A DNA stretch of 64,000 bases from JBJHBP01 sp050485645. Its GTDB lineage: Bacteria; Pseudomonadota; Gammaproteobacteria; Steroidobacterales; Rariloculaceae. Numbering within the stretch: the first letter of the stretch is position 1; each line of letters opens with the position of its first letter. This document shows, one piece after another, positions 1 to 9,775 of this stretch. The notes beneath the pieces are model-generated. The model was not told where the DNA came from, made no database searches, and saw only the letters and a program-made list of their open reading frames with translations. A program made the translations under genes and the position numbers. The stretch covers positions 163,822 through 227,821 of the forward strand of contig JBJHBT010000001.1 in assembly GCA_050485645.1 (NCBI GenBank), given 5' to 3'.

Positions 1-1871
1 TACCGCAACCGATCGCCCAGCGACAGTCCCAGTTCCTGCATCAGCTCTTCTTCGATGGACATCTGCGGTACGGTATCGCCGGTCTCCCACCATTGACCAG
101 CGGTCACGACATTGTCGGGCCCCGGCAGCGCCGCCCAGGTGAGGTTCTGCTCGGCGGTGAGCTGCCGTCGCGCAGGGCGCGGTCCCGGCGGCAGATCGGC
201 GACGGGCACGTCGTTCAGATGCGTGATGCGTGCGCGCACGATCGGGGTGTAGTCCGGTTCGGGGATGCCCTGTGCCGTCAGCACCTCCGTCACGGCGCTG
301 TGTTCACCGGGCTGAATGTTGATCAGAAAGTGATTGGGCGCATCGTCAGGTAACGTGGCCTGCCACGCGCCCATCAGCTCGGTCCGCACCAGCGTCAGCA
401 GCAGCAGCACCATCAGGCCGATACCGAAGGCCACCACCTGTACGCTGCTTTCCGGCCCGCGCCGGGCCACATTGGCGATACCATAGCGCCAGGCCACGCC
501 GACACCGCCGCGCAACCTGCCCAGCATCGCCACCAGCACTCGTCCGGCACCGTACAGGACGGCAAAGCACACGGCGGCGCCCGCCAGCACATAGACAATC
601 AATGCCAGATCGCGCAGCAGCACATAGAGCATGGCCGCAACAGCGAGCGCGGCCATGCCATAGATGCTGACGTAACGCAGTCCCGGCGGCTCCAGATCGT
701 TGCGCAGCACGCGCGCCGGCGGAACCCGGCCCAGCTGCAGCAGCGGCGGAAGCGCAAAGCCGATTGCCACTGCCAGCGCGGTCACCGGGCCGATAACGAA
801 CGCCCGGGCACCGGGCGCCGGCAGCTGCGCCGCGACAAAGTCCGCCAGCATCACACTCAGGCCAAACTGGGCCAGCAACCCCAGTGTCGTACCCAGAAAC
901 GCGGCGACCAGCACCAGCAGCAGCAACTGCGTCAGGTTCAAACGCAGAATCTCACGATGCCCTGCTCCCAGGCACTTCATCAACGCCACCGCGTCCAGCC
1001 GCCGCGCAACGAACCGCCGCCCCGACATGCCCACGGCAACGCCGCCCAGCAGCACGCTGACCAGTGCCGACAGCACCAGAAAGCGCTCCGCCCGGCGTAC
1101 GGCGGTGAGTATTTCGGGCGTGGAGTCGCGATAGTCTTCGAGTCGCTCAGTGGCGCCAAGCGCAACCTCCAGCTCACGCCGGAAGGCGCGAACCGCGGCC
1201 TCCGGGCCGGCAAACAGCGCCTCGTAGTCGGCGACACTGCCCGGCTGCAGCAGCTGCGATGCGTGGATGTCGTCGAGGTGGACCAGTAGCGTGGGCGCCG
1301 GCTGCATCAGGCGCCAACCCTCGTCGGGTCGAAATTCCAGGGTCCGGGTAACCCGCAGTCTGAGAACACCCAGCTCGATTTCATCTCCGACCCGGGCGTC
1401 CAGGCGCGCCAGCAGCGCCGGCTGTGCCCACGCTTCACCCGGCCCGGGAATCCCGTCGGCCGCATAGACAGGCCCTGCCAGGCGGTCGGCAATTCGCATT
1501 TCACCACGCAGCGGATAGCCATCGCTGGCGCCGCGCACATGCGCCAGCGCCGATGTCCCGTCGGCCATCACGACGCTGCGAAAGTGGATCACGGAGGCGC
1601 TGTCGACACCGGACGCCGCGGCGTCTGCAAAGTACGCCTGCGGAACGGGGCTGGTGGAACGCAGCCTGAGGTCTGCCGCCAGTGATTCGCCCGCCTGCTG
1701 AGTCACCGCCTGGCGCACCCGATCGGTGAAGAAGGCGACCGCGCTGATCGCCGCAACGGCAGTGACCAGCGCAACCAGCAGCACGACCACTTCACCGGAC
1801 CGCCAGTCGCGCGCCAGCAGGCGACCGGCCAGGCTCCAGGGTATCCCGCTCGCGGGAGAGGAACCACCCAT
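1..1871 (-). CDS. FtsX/YbbP-type ABC transporter permease (3' end outside window)
   Basis: Inner-membrane permease of the MacB/FtsX superfamily, most like the long YbbP type. About 623 codons are visible and the C-terminus runs off the left edge. From the N-terminus: a membrane segment at about residues 24-44 (VVVLLVALVTAVAAISAVAF), a long periplasmic domain, then an FtsX core beginning near residue 263 (SALVSVLLGGVAVGMSG) and a second set of membrane segments after a linker carrying the usual RVPPARVLR motif. Such permeases work with a separate ATPase (YbbA/LolD-like), which is not visible here. The ATG at 1871 is chosen; an in-frame GTG lies directly before it. The gene is divergent from the Crp-type regulator, sharing a 229-base promoter region. 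Substrate is unknown; YbbP relatives are linked to lipid or lysophospholipase-associated export. Confidence 0.85.
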   Translation of the reverse strand, partial: MGGSSPASGIPWSLAGRLLARDWRSGEVVVLLVALVTAVAAISAVAFFTDRVRQAVTQQAGESLAADLRLRSTSPVPQAYFADAAASGVDSASVIHFRSVVMADGTSALAHVRGASDGYPLRGEMRIADRLAGPVYAADGIPGPGEAWAQPALLARLDARVGDEIELGVLRLRVTRTLEFRPDEGWRLMQPAPTLLVHLDDIHASQLLQPGSVADYEALFAGPEAAVRAFRRELEVALGATERLEDYRDSTPEILTAVRRAERFLVLSALVSVLLGGVAVGMSGRRFVARRLDAVALMKCLGAGHREILRLNLTQLLLLVLVAAFLGTTLGLLAQFGLSVMLADFVAAQLPAPGARAFVIGPVTALAVAIGFALPPLLQLGRVPPARVLRNDLEPPGLRYVSIYGMAALAVAAMLYVLLRDLALIVYVLAGAAVCFAVLYGAGRVLVAMLGRLRGGVGVAWRYGIANVARRGPESSVQVVAFGIGLMVLLLLTLVRTELMGAWQATLPDDAPNHFLINIQPGEHSAVTEVLTAQGIPEPDYTPIVRARITHLNDVPVADLPPGPRPARRQLTAEQNLTWAALPGPDNVVTAGQWWETGDTVPQMSIEEELMQELGLSLGDRLR

Positions 1872-2100
1872 CACGTGCTGTCAACCTGCATAATCTGCCA
1901 CTTCGTTAACTAAAGGCATAGCGCCGGGCGGTTGGCGCCACCGCTCGCGGTCTCCGACCGCAAACCGAGTATAGCCCGCCACAGGTTGCGGGACGGGGCA
2001 TCGGACACCACCCCTTGCAATCCATCGATGTGCAACGATACTGGGCGCTCGATGCATCCAACCGACAGGGACTACCGTCAACCTGTTGCTCCGAAGACGT

Positions 2101-2805
2101 ATGGAAACGCTGAACGCGCGAACCGTCCTGCAACGCAATGATCTGTTCCGGCGCCTGCCGGACGCAGCACTGGATCATGTTGCCGCCCTTGCCATGCGGC
2201 GCAACTTCGAACGTGGCGCGGTCGTTTTCAGTCAGGGAGACCAGGGCGATGCGCTGTACGGCGTGGTTTCCGGACGCGTGCGCATCAGCACCAGCGGCGC
2301 CGGCGGGCGGGAGGTGTTCCTGAACATCATGGAACCGGGCGACACCTTCGGGGAAATCGCCGCCATGGACGGACTGCCACGGACGGCGGCCGCCACCGCG
2401 CTCGACAAGGCGACGCTGTTCGTCATCAAGCGGTCAGACTTCCTGCGTCTGCTGGAGCGCGAGCCGCGGCTGGCCATCCGTCTGCTGGAACTGCTGTGCG
2501 CACGACTGCGCTGGACCAGTGATCTGGTCGACGAATCGGCATTCCTGAGCGGGGAACCCAGGCTCGCCAAACGGCTGCTGATACTGGCCTCCCAGCATGG
2601 CCGGATCACCGCTGCCGGTGCGCTGGAACTGAAGATTTCACAGTCGGATCTGGCGCACTTCCTCGGCATCTCCCGCCAGGCCGTGAATCAGTATCTGCGC
2701 GACTGGCGCGGGCACGGCTGGGTGGAACTCGGCCGCTCACGGATCCTGATTAACGCCCCCGACGCATTGCGTCACCGCGCCAGTCAGCTCCAGTCGACGC
2801 CCTGA
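2101..2805 (+). CDS. Crp/Fnr-family transcriptional regulator
   Basis: Cytoplasmic DNA-binding regulator of 234 residues. The N-terminal cyclic-nucleotide-binding fold spans about residues 15-130 and holds a phosphate-binding-cassette-like stretch (FGEIAAMDGLPRTAAATA), whose GE and R-T-A residues match cAMP binders rather than the Cys-cluster FNR type. No FNR cysteines are seen. The C-terminal winged helix-turn-helix lies at about 165-215 (SQSDLAHFLGISRQAVNQYLR). An upstream in-frame start at 2086 is possible, but the ATG at 2101 starts at the usual place for the family. A class III nucleotide cyclase lies about 0.8 kb downstream on the other strand, so a local cAMP link is possible but is inference. 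Confidence 0.88.
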   Translation: METLNARTVLQRNDLFRRLPDAALDHVAALAMRRNFERGAVVFSQGDQGDALYGVVSGRVRISTSGAGGREVFLNIMEPGDTFGEIAAMDGLPRTAAATALDKATLFVIKRSDFLRLLEREPRLAIRLLELLCARLRWTSDLVDESAFLSGEPRLAKRLLILASQHGRITAAGALELKISQSDLAHFLGISRQAVNQYLRDWRGHGWVELGRSRILINAPDALRHRASQLQSTP

Positions 2806-2853
2806 ACGCCGTACCGCCTTGTGCGATCGGCGTTTCGCCACTGATGAAGCAGA

Positions 2854-3096
2854 TCAAATGCTTCCACACGGCAGACACAACCATTCGCCGACAATATAGA
2901 CCCAGCAGCACAGCTCGTCCGACATGGCCACAGACTCGCCGTCATCAGTCGCCGATTCGGTCGCCGATTCGCAGATCACATCATGCGCGGGCAACGCCCC
3001 GGCCTCGTGGTCGGCCGCATACGCGCCCACCCAGGCCAATAGCAGAGCGACCAGTGTGACCAGACCGCATCTGGCACTGGTGGTGACAGTCTCCAT
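2854..3096 (-). CDS. Small exported cysteine-rich protein, unknown
   Basis: An 80-residue protein that I do not recognise. It starts with a clear signal peptide (about residues 1-27, hydrophobic core LVTLVALLLAWVGAYA), followed by an acidic Ser/Thr-rich middle with a short repeat (SATESAT) and a hydrophobic tail with four cysteines (CCWVYIVGEWLCLPCGSI). A strong ribosome-binding site (AGGGGGAA) lies at a good distance before the ATG, which is the main support for a real gene. The tail could be membrane-associated or disulphide-bonded in the periplasm. It faces the Crp-type gene convergently. Confidence 0.55.
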   Translation of the reverse strand: METVTTSARCGLVTLVALLLAWVGAYAADHEAGALPAHDVICESATESATDDGESVAMSDELCCWVYIVGEWLCLPCGSI

Positions 3097-3244
3097 ACCC
3101 GGTTCCCCCTGACCTGACGGCTATGAAGTGGAAGAACCGGGCGACTATAACACGCGCAGTGTCACCCGCTTGACAGAAGACGCGTGCAGTCGCTGCTAAG
3201 GTGGGGGCGAATGATGACAGCAGCGCCACCTACGGAAACAACTG

Positions 3245-3547
3245 ATGAGCGGATCAGACGACATCGCCACACTGATCGGAACAGTGAGTCGGCTCCCCCG
3301 GGATGAGCAGTACAGAATCCTGCGGCTGGTGCAGCTGATGACACGGGCGCCCGGCGACACCCAGAGCAGCACGCAGCAGAAGCTCCGCGAACTGCTGGCC
3401 AGCGCACCAGCATCGCATGCGCAGTGCATCGCCCGGATCGACCAGCTGATCGCGGAGCTGGAACTCAGTCTGCTTCCTGAAGACCCGCGCCTGCGCGGCC
3501 AGGACGGACGCACAGGCCTCAGAATCTTCAATACCTCACAGTCCTGA
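3245..3547 (+). CDS. Hypothetical cytoplasmic protein
   Basis: A 100-residue soluble protein with no recognised domain. It is predicted mainly helical (residues 5-32 and 45-80, with a leucine-rich stretch RIDQLIAELELSLLPEDPRLRG). There is no signal peptide or membrane segment. Only a weak ribosome-binding site (CGGAAA) precedes the ATG. It ends 28 bases before the convergent CHASE2 cyclase stop. Codon usage resembles its neighbours, which argues for a real but unknown gene. Confidence 0.5.
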   Translation: MSGSDDIATLIGTVSRLPRDEQYRILRLVQLMTRAPGDTQSSTQQKLRELLASAPASHAQCIARIDQLIAELELSLLPEDPRLRGQDGRTGLRIFNTSQS

Positions 3548-3574
3548 CCGGTTCATCCGCAACACGGCTGCGCC

Positions 3575-5797
3575 CTATTTTGCCGTCAGCCTGACCGCAC
3601 CATCCCAGCCGACGGGAGGAACGAACTGATGGCGTTGCACCAGCGCCAGATAGAAGTGTGTCGGTCCGTCATCGGGACATCGCGCAAGCAGCCGTTCGCA
3701 CTGCTGCGCGGCGACGCGCCAGTGTCCCTCCCGCACGAGGCGTACGATGGCTTCGAACGCTTCGGTGCTGCTCGGCCACGGCTCCCGGCCACCGGATTCC
3801 GTCAGTTCGTAGACATTCAGTGGCTCGGCCTTGCCCACCAGAACGAACGCTCCCAGATGGCGCGCCGGCATGTGACCCAGTCCCGCCAGCGTCGCAGCCG
3901 ATGCCAGCACCCGCGTGCCCAGCTGCCGGTTGAGGCCCTGCAGACGTGACGCCGTGTTGACGATCTCGCCAACGGCACGGTATTCGAAGCGGTCCCCGGC
4001 CCCGATATTGCCGAGCAGCATCGGGCCCGCATCCAGTCCGACGCGCGTCGACATGGCCCCCTGACCACGCAGCGCATTGAATTCCCGAACACGCCGCTGC
4101 ACCGCCAGCGCCGCGGCGCAGGCCCTGCTGCGCGTGTCCGAATCGGGCCTGACGTCTGCCCAGACCGCCACCATCGAATCGCCGGCCACATCCGCTATCT
4201 GCCCCCCCTGACTGCGTACCGCATCGAACAGGACCGCATAGTAGTCATTCAGCAGTTGCGCCAGCGCCCGGGGGCTCAACGACTCGGCCAATGTCGTGTA
4301 CTGATCGGCATCAGTGAACAGGCAGGCGCCATGCAGCAGGCGACCGTCGCTGCCCGCACGCAGGCTGTCACGCGTCAGGCGTTCCACTTCGTCGGCCGGC
4401 ACGTAGTAGCCGAGAGCTTCGCGAACCCGCTGCCGCTGTCGACGGGCGCGTACGTAGGCAAGCACCAGTGCGCAGATGGTCACCGACGGAGCCTGCACAG
4501 CCACCGGAACCACCAGCGGGAGCCAAAGCCCGGTGCTGGCGAAGGATTCGACGGCCATCCACAGATAGCCCGAAGTGGCTGCCAGAATCACCAGAGCCGC
4601 CACACCCACGCTCAACCACAGGCATGCGGCAACCAGCGCCAGACCCCAGATCGCCGTCAGCAGCAGCTGCTGCGGCACGCTCAGGGGGCGGACTTCATGC
4701 CCATGCAGCAGATTGGCAAACGCCGTCGCGGCGATCTCGACGCCACTGAGGTTCAGGCCGCGGCTGTCGGTATAAACGGAATGGAAGCTGTCCTGCTGCT
4801 CGGGCTGATGGCTCTCCGAGAAGCCGACAAACACCGTCTGTCCGCGCAGCGCACTGACGCCATTGCCGGCCTCGAACTCACGCAGCAACTCATGAAAGGC
4901 GTAGGTCGGGACGGTTCGAGGTGGCCCGTAGAAGTTCAGATACCGGCTATCGGGGCCCGCGTACATCGACAGCAGCAGTGACATGCCATCGTCGGCCGCC
5001 CCCTGTGACATCAGTGCCGTCGCCAGTGCCGGCCGCTCCCTGAACAGCGAACGGATGGCGAGCACCGTCTCGTGCAACGGCCGGCCGGCCACGCCGTCCA
5101 GCGCCACACGCATGGCCTGATCGTGTTCTTCGGCGTACCGGTACAGCTTCCCTGTCAGACGGGCATGGGCATCATCCAGGTGCGCCGTCACGGCAATCGC
5201 CGGCAGCGTTGCCGTGTCCCCCGGTCCACGTCCGAATACCCAGAACTGCCGTACGCTCACCGGTACGGCCGGCAGCACGAACGGCGCCGTGGCCACTGCC
5301 GCCCGTCTCAGCGGCTCGATCGGCGGGATTCTTCGCTCGACTTCAACCGCGGCAACGCCGGCTGCCAGCGCCGGCAGATCGAACACATGGGTTCGCACGC
5401 GCTCCACCAGGATCACATTGCCGGCCCGCTGCAAGGATTCGGCCAGCTGCCTGTCCTGCTCGCGGTCGCGCGGACGATCGAAGATGATGTCGAAGGCAAT
5501 GGCCTTCGCGCCACTGTGCACCAGGCCGTCGATCAGCCGGGCATGCAGCTCCCGCGGCCACTCGATCAGCTGTGACGACAGGCCGAGGTCGAGGGCCGAT
5601 TCGCCGTCGATACTGACCACGGCCACATCCTGTGGTGGATCCACCGCCCCCCGCGTAAGGAACAGCCAGCTCAACCCGACAGCTTCATCCTGGAACTGAA
5701 CCGACGGCAGCATCGTGGCTGCGGCCGCCAGCAGTGCGGCCGCCAGCAGAATCGCTGCACGAGTGCTAAAGAGTTCTTGACACAAGCCGGTTCCCAT
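3575..5797 (-). CDS. CHASE2-domain class III adenylate/guanylate cyclase
   Basis: Membrane receptor cyclase of 740 residues that makes cAMP or cGMP. One N-terminal membrane segment (about 12-32) is followed by a periplasmic CHASE2 sensor (about 35-345, with the motif VAVVSIDGESAL), three further membrane segments (about 370-450) and a cytoplasmic class III cyclase domain (about 480-650). Metal-binding aspartates are visible in LFTDADQYT and VAGDSMVAVW, and the transition-state Asn/Arg in EIVNTASRL. The usual substrate-specifying Lys before the second Asp is not present, as in other members of this CHASE2 group, so the nucleotide made cannot be told from sequence. The gene is divergent from the FecR-TPR-barrel gene, a pairing seen in many gammaproteobacteria. 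What CHASE2 senses is unknown. Confidence 0.9.
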   Translation of the reverse strand: MGTGLCQELFSTRAAILLAAALLAAAATMLPSVQFQDEAVGLSWLFLTRGAVDPPQDVAVVSIDGESALDLGLSSQLIEWPRELHARLIDGLVHSGAKAIAFDIIFDRPRDREQDRQLAESLQRAGNVILVERVRTHVFDLPALAAGVAAVEVERRIPPIEPLRRAAVATAPFVLPAVPVSVRQFWVFGRGPGDTATLPAIAVTAHLDDAHARLTGKLYRYAEEHDQAMRVALDGVAGRPLHETVLAIRSLFRERPALATALMSQGAADDGMSLLLSMYAGPDSRYLNFYGPPRTVPTYAFHELLREFEAGNGVSALRGQTVFVGFSESHQPEQQDSFHSVYTDSRGLNLSGVEIAATAFANLLHGHEVRPLSVPQQLLLTAIWGLALVAACLWLSVGVAALVILAATSGYLWMAVESFASTGLWLPLVVPVAVQAPSVTICALVLAYVRARRQRQRVREALGYYVPADEVERLTRDSLRAGSDGRLLHGACLFTDADQYTTLAESLSPRALAQLLNDYYAVLFDAVRSQGGQIADVAGDSMVAVWADVRPDSDTRSRACAAALAVQRRVREFNALRGQGAMSTRVGLDAGPMLLGNIGAGDRFEYRAVGEIVNTASRLQGLNRQLGTRVLASAATLAGLGHMPARHLGAFVLVGKAEPLNVYELTESGGREPWPSSTEAFEAIVRLVREGHWRVAAQQCERLLARCPDDGPTHFYLALVQRHQFVPPVGWDGAVRLTAK

Positions 5798-5957
5798 TTA
5801 GACTCGGTGCGCAAACATCAATGGTCCGGAATATAGCGCGATTCGTGCCTGTCACGACCGCTCCAGGGCAATCGGGGACTTGAGAAATACGACACAGGCT
5901 TTGCGGTCGGGGGCGGCAATCCGGGCCGGGACAGGCAGTCCAAAGCTGTCCGACAGC

Positions 5958-8900
5958 ATGCGGACCGGCTTGATATTGCCTGTTTTCCTGGGCTGCCTGC
6001 TGCTGACACCGGCCATCGCGACAGCCAACCACTGCCCGGACGACTGGGAAGCCACGCTGATTTCGGTGGAAGGTTCGGTGCAGATCCGCTCCGGTCGAAC
6101 CGCCGGCTGGGCCGACGCCTATCTGGGGCAGCCGATCTGCCGTGGCCAGGTCATCCGGGTGCGGGAACACAGCCGCGCCGGCATTCGACTGCCGGACGAC
6201 AGCATGATGCGCCTCGACCAGATGTCAACGCTGGCGCTGCCGGATCCACCCAACGGTCAGGGCACCCTGCTACATCTGCTGCGTGGCGTGCTGCACCTGT
6301 TCAGCCGGAATCCGCGCGAATTGCGTATCGATACGCCCTACGCCAACGCCGGACTTGAGGGCACCGAGTTCGTTCTCAGTGCCCGGGACGGCCGGAGCGA
6401 CGTGACGGTGATCGAAGGCGAAGTCATCCTGAGCAACGACACGGGCAGCATCAGCGTACGCGACGGCCAGCGCGGCACCGCCAGCGCACAGAACCTGAAC
6501 CTGGAAGTGAGTGACGTCAGCGACCCGCTTGAAGCCGTTTCGTGGGCACTGTTCTACGTCCCGGTCCTCGTCGGTGACGCCGGATTCGATTCCGTTGAAA
6601 CAGGCTCAACCGCGGTGTCACCGGCCATGCTGGTCAGCCGTGCGGCACACGCGATATCCGTCGGCAGAAGCACCGAGGCACAGGCAGACCTTGCTCAGCT
6701 GCTGTCAACCGTACCTGCGGCGGATCAGACCGAGGTCGCCCGAGCGCATGCTCTGCTGGCAGTGATTGCACTCACGCAGGGCGACCGCCCGACAGCGCGA
6801 ATTCAGGCCAACCTGGCGGTAAGCACGGCCCCCGATGCAGCGGCCGGCTGGCTTGCGCTGTCGCATGTCGAGCAGGCCGAGTTCAATCTCAGCGCGGCGC
6901 TTCACAGCGCTCAGCGTGCCGCCGCTCTGGCCCCGATCGACGCCATCGCCTGGGCACGTGTCGGCGAACTGCAACTGGCGAACGGAGATGTGTCCAACGG
7001 CATCAGGACGGCGCAGCGCGCTGCCACCCTGGATCCTCAGCTCGGACACGCCCATACGGTTCTGGGCTTCGGCGAGCTGATGCGCATGCGCCAGCGGCAG
7101 TCGGCCACCGCTTTTCGTGAGGCGATCGCGCAGGATCCGTCGGCACCGCTGCCGCGTCTGGGTCTTGGTCTTGCGCTGCTGCGGCAGCGTCAGGTCAGCG
7201 ATGCACGCGCGCAGATAGAACTGGCCGTGCTTCTTGATCCACGGAATGCGCTGCTGCGCAGCTATGTTGCGCGTGCCTATCACGATGAAGACCGTGGTAT
7301 CTTTTCCGATGCCCAGATCGACCTGGCCAAGCAGCTCGACCCATTCGACCCGACGCCGTGGCTGTACGACGCGCTGCGCAAGCAGTCCGCCAATCAGCCT
7401 GTCGAGGCGCTGCTGGATCTGGAGCGCGCCTTTGAGCTGAACGACAACCGCCCGGTGCTGCGGTCCCGTTTGCTGCTGGACGAGGATCTGGGCACCCGCA
7501 GCGGTGCCTTCGGCCGCATTCACAGGGAACTCGGATTCGAGCAGCTCGCGCTGCTCAAGGGCTGGGAATCCGTGAACCGGGATCCGATCGAGTACTCCGG
7601 TCACCGCCTGCTGGCGGATGTGTATTCGGCGCTGCCACTGCACCAGATTGCCCGCATGGACGAGCTGTATCAGTCGCAACTGCTGCAACCGGCCAATGTC
7701 ACGCCGATTCCACCCCTGCTGGCGGAAGCCAACCTGTTCATACTGGACAGCGCCGGTCCCGCGGAACTGGCATTTGCCGGCCTCACGCCCCTGGCCAGCG
7801 CGGGCGGATTCAGCGCGCAGGGTTCGGTGGTCACGGCCGGCCACGGTACACGCGGCACCACCGCCATGCTGGCGGGACATTTCGATCAACTGTCGTTCAG
7901 CGCCGGCTACTCGGACTTCGTCACCGAAGGCTTTCGCCCCAACAACGATCTCGACCAGCAGGTAGCCAATGTCTTCCTGCAGACCAGGCCCGGCACGCGA
8001 ACCAGCGTCATGACCGAGCTGCGAACGTCCCGCATCGAAAAAGGCGATATTCGCCTGCTGCACGACTTCGACGCCTTCGACGCACACCTGCGGCAATATG
8101 ATCGAGAGGATTCGGTTCGTGCAGGAGTGCGCTACGCACTGAGTTCTTCCAGCGACCTGATCGGATCGTTCATCTACCAGTCCGCTGACGGTTATCTCAA
8201 CTTACCTGCGGTCAATATCATTCACCAGCGCACATCGTCCTCAGCAGACATTCAGTACGTGCTGCGTCATCCGCACTGGTCGCTGCTTGGTGGCATCCGC
8301 TACCAAACCCGCAACGGGGCCAGAACGCTCTCGTTCCCGACTCAGCCAGCGCTGCCGCCCCTGGTTACCCCGCTCACCACGCCCGAAGGCAATGCGTACG
8401 GCTATCTCCACCTCCACCCGTCCGATCGCTGGCAGGCCACCTTCGGCATCAGCGCCGATCAGGCACGTACCGCGGAGGCGACCCGAAGAACCGTCAACCC
8501 CAAGCTGGGCATTACCTGGCAGTTGAATTCGCGAACCACGGTGCGCGCCGCCGTCTTTCGCAACCTGCAGGGACTGGTTCCATCCAAGCAGCACATCACC
8601 CCGAAGCTCGAGCCGACTCAGGTCGCGGGATTCAGCCAGCGCTACTTTGCTGTATCTGGAGAACAGAATTCGCGATACGCGGCGGCCATCGATTTTCGCG
8701 GCAGCGAGTTCTGGTATGCCGGGGCCGAGCTGTCGCAGCGAAAGCTGTCGTATGTCACCTCGAGGCCATCATCCGGCGGGCAAACGATCACGGCAGTACA
8801 CAACAGGCAGGAAGATATCGCACGCGCCTACGTCTACTGGGCACCAACGCACTCACTGGCACTGAACGCCTACTACCAGCACGAACGACTGGATGGCCGC

Positions 8901-9254
8901 GGGACCACCACGGTGGACGGGTATGGGCGGATAAGCACCCATCGTCTGCCGGCCAGCATCCAGTGGTTTCATCGCTCGGGTCTGCGATTGGGGTTTCAGG
9001 CTGCGCGAGTTCATCAGCACGGGCTGTTCGCAACCAGGGCAGCCGCTCCTTCCGCTCCACTGACAGACGGATCAGACCGCTTCTGGGTATTCGACGCATC
9101 AGCGGGATACCGGTTGCCGAACCGCCGTGGCCTCCTGACCCTGCACGCTCACAATCTTCTCGACACACGCTTCCGCTTTCAGGATCTGGACCCTGACAAT
9201 CCCCAGATCATACCCATGCGGATGGTCGCGCTGCGGTTCACGGTCGCTCACTGA
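5958..9254 (+). CDS. FecR-domain / TPR / outer-membrane beta-barrel fusion protein
   Basis: A large envelope protein of 1098 residues from the ATG at 5958; a TTG at 5880 would add 26 residues before the signal peptide. The signal peptide is MRTGLILPVFLGCLLLTPAIATA. A FecR domain follows (about 30-145, with TPYANAGLEGTEFVLSA and VTVIEGEV). TPR repeats cover about 205-500 (for example LAALSHVEQAEFNLSAALHSAQRAA-like helices). The last 450 residues are TonB-receptor-like beta strands ending in MVALRFTVAH. No plug domain or TonB box is evident. The protein probably sits in the outer membrane with FecR and TPR parts in the periplasm. It is divergent from the CHASE2 cyclase, suggesting a shared sensing or surface-assembly role, which is inference. 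Confidence 0.8.
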   Translation: MRTGLILPVFLGCLLLTPAIATANHCPDDWEATLISVEGSVQIRSGRTAGWADAYLGQPICRGQVIRVREHSRAGIRLPDDSMMRLDQMSTLALPDPPNGQGTLLHLLRGVLHLFSRNPRELRIDTPYANAGLEGTEFVLSARDGRSDVTVIEGEVILSNDTGSISVRDGQRGTASAQNLNLEVSDVSDPLEAVSWALFYVPVLVGDAGFDSVETGSTAVSPAMLVSRAAHAISVGRSTEAQADLAQLLSTVPAADQTEVARAHALLAVIALTQGDRPTARIQANLAVSTAPDAAAGWLALSHVEQAEFNLSAALHSAQRAAALAPIDAIAWARVGELQLANGDVSNGIRTAQRAATLDPQLGHAHTVLGFGELMRMRQRQSATAFREAIAQDPSAPLPRLGLGLALLRQRQVSDARAQIELAVLLDPRNALLRSYVARAYHDEDRGIFSDAQIDLAKQLDPFDPTPWLYDALRKQSANQPVEALLDLERAFELNDNRPVLRSRLLLDEDLGTRSGAFGRIHRELGFEQLALLKGWESVNRDPIEYSGHRLLADVYSALPLHQIARMDELYQSQLLQPANVTPIPPLLAEANLFILDSAGPAELAFAGLTPLASAGGFSAQGSVVTAGHGTRGTTAMLAGHFDQLSFSAGYSDFVTEGFRPNNDLDQQVANVFLQTRPGTRTSVMTELRTSRIEKGDIRLLHDFDAFDAHLRQYDREDSVRAGVRYALSSSSDLIGSFIYQSADGYLNLPAVNIIHQRTSSSADIQYVLRHPHWSLLGGIRYQTRNGARTLSFPTQPALPPLVTPLTTPEGNAYGYLHLHPSDRWQATFGISADQARTAEATRRTVNPKLGITWQLNSRTTVRAAVFRNLQGLVPSKQHITPKLEPTQVAGFSQRYFAVSGEQNSRYAAAIDFRGSEFWYAGAELSQRKLSYVTSRPSSGGQTITAVHNRQEDIARAYVYWAPTHSLALNAYYQHERLDGRGTTTVDGYGRISTHRLPASIQWFHRSGLRLGFQAARVHQHGLFATRAAAPSAPLTDGSDRFWVFDASAGYRLPNRRGLLTLHAHNLLDTRFRFQDLDPDNPQIIPMRMVALRFTVAH

Positions 9255-9775
9255 CCGCCGACGCAATCAACGCCGGGATCGCGAATCGCGGCTGTCACGC
9301 AGCCTGATTTCATGGCTGAATCTCGCGAAACCTAGCTGTACAGTACAAATTCCCGACGGATAGAATCGTCAGCACTCTGGGACGAGACGAGTCGATGAGC
9401 CGCAGGCAGTCGCGCCAATCGCATTCTCGCCGATCCGATGCATCCCGAACCGGTTCAACAGGGGCCGGCGGCGATCGCAGCGATTGTGTGGCGATGCAGC
9501 TGCACGACGGTCTTGCCAGACGACAGGACGACAGGAGTGACGGCCGCGGTGTCCTCGTAACCGCCACCGCTCACGGGCGGCGTGTTTCCCGGCGAGCCAG
9601 CGAGTACCGGGCAAGACTGTTCAGCCAAACCGTTGAAGGTCTTGGTGGCGACCACCTGGCGGCAATAAATACGCTGACCGTGATTCTGGACCGGCTTGGC
9701 AGGCTGTTGGATCATCGCGCCAGCTGAGCCGTCTCCCACGTGTCGCGGCTGTCAGCTGAAAGCCTGTTTGCCTGG
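9255..9775. other. Intergenic region, no convincing gene
   Basis: About 520 bases between the barrel protein and the EAL protein, which converge on it. Open frames exist on both strands, but none has a good start signal, known motif or convincing codon bias. The best candidate is a minus-strand GTG frame at 9455-9739 (94 residues, two Cys, no membrane segment), which I do not call. No clear terminator with a T-tract was found. Confidence 0.5.

Noticed and set aside
6705..8096. 463-residue antisense frame within the FecR-TPR gene
   Set aside because: Arg/Gln-rich shadow of a high-GC gene with clear domains on the plus strand.
9455..9739. Possible 94-residue minus-strand protein
   Set aside because: GTG start without ribosome-binding site, no motif, overlapping frames on the other strand of equal quality.
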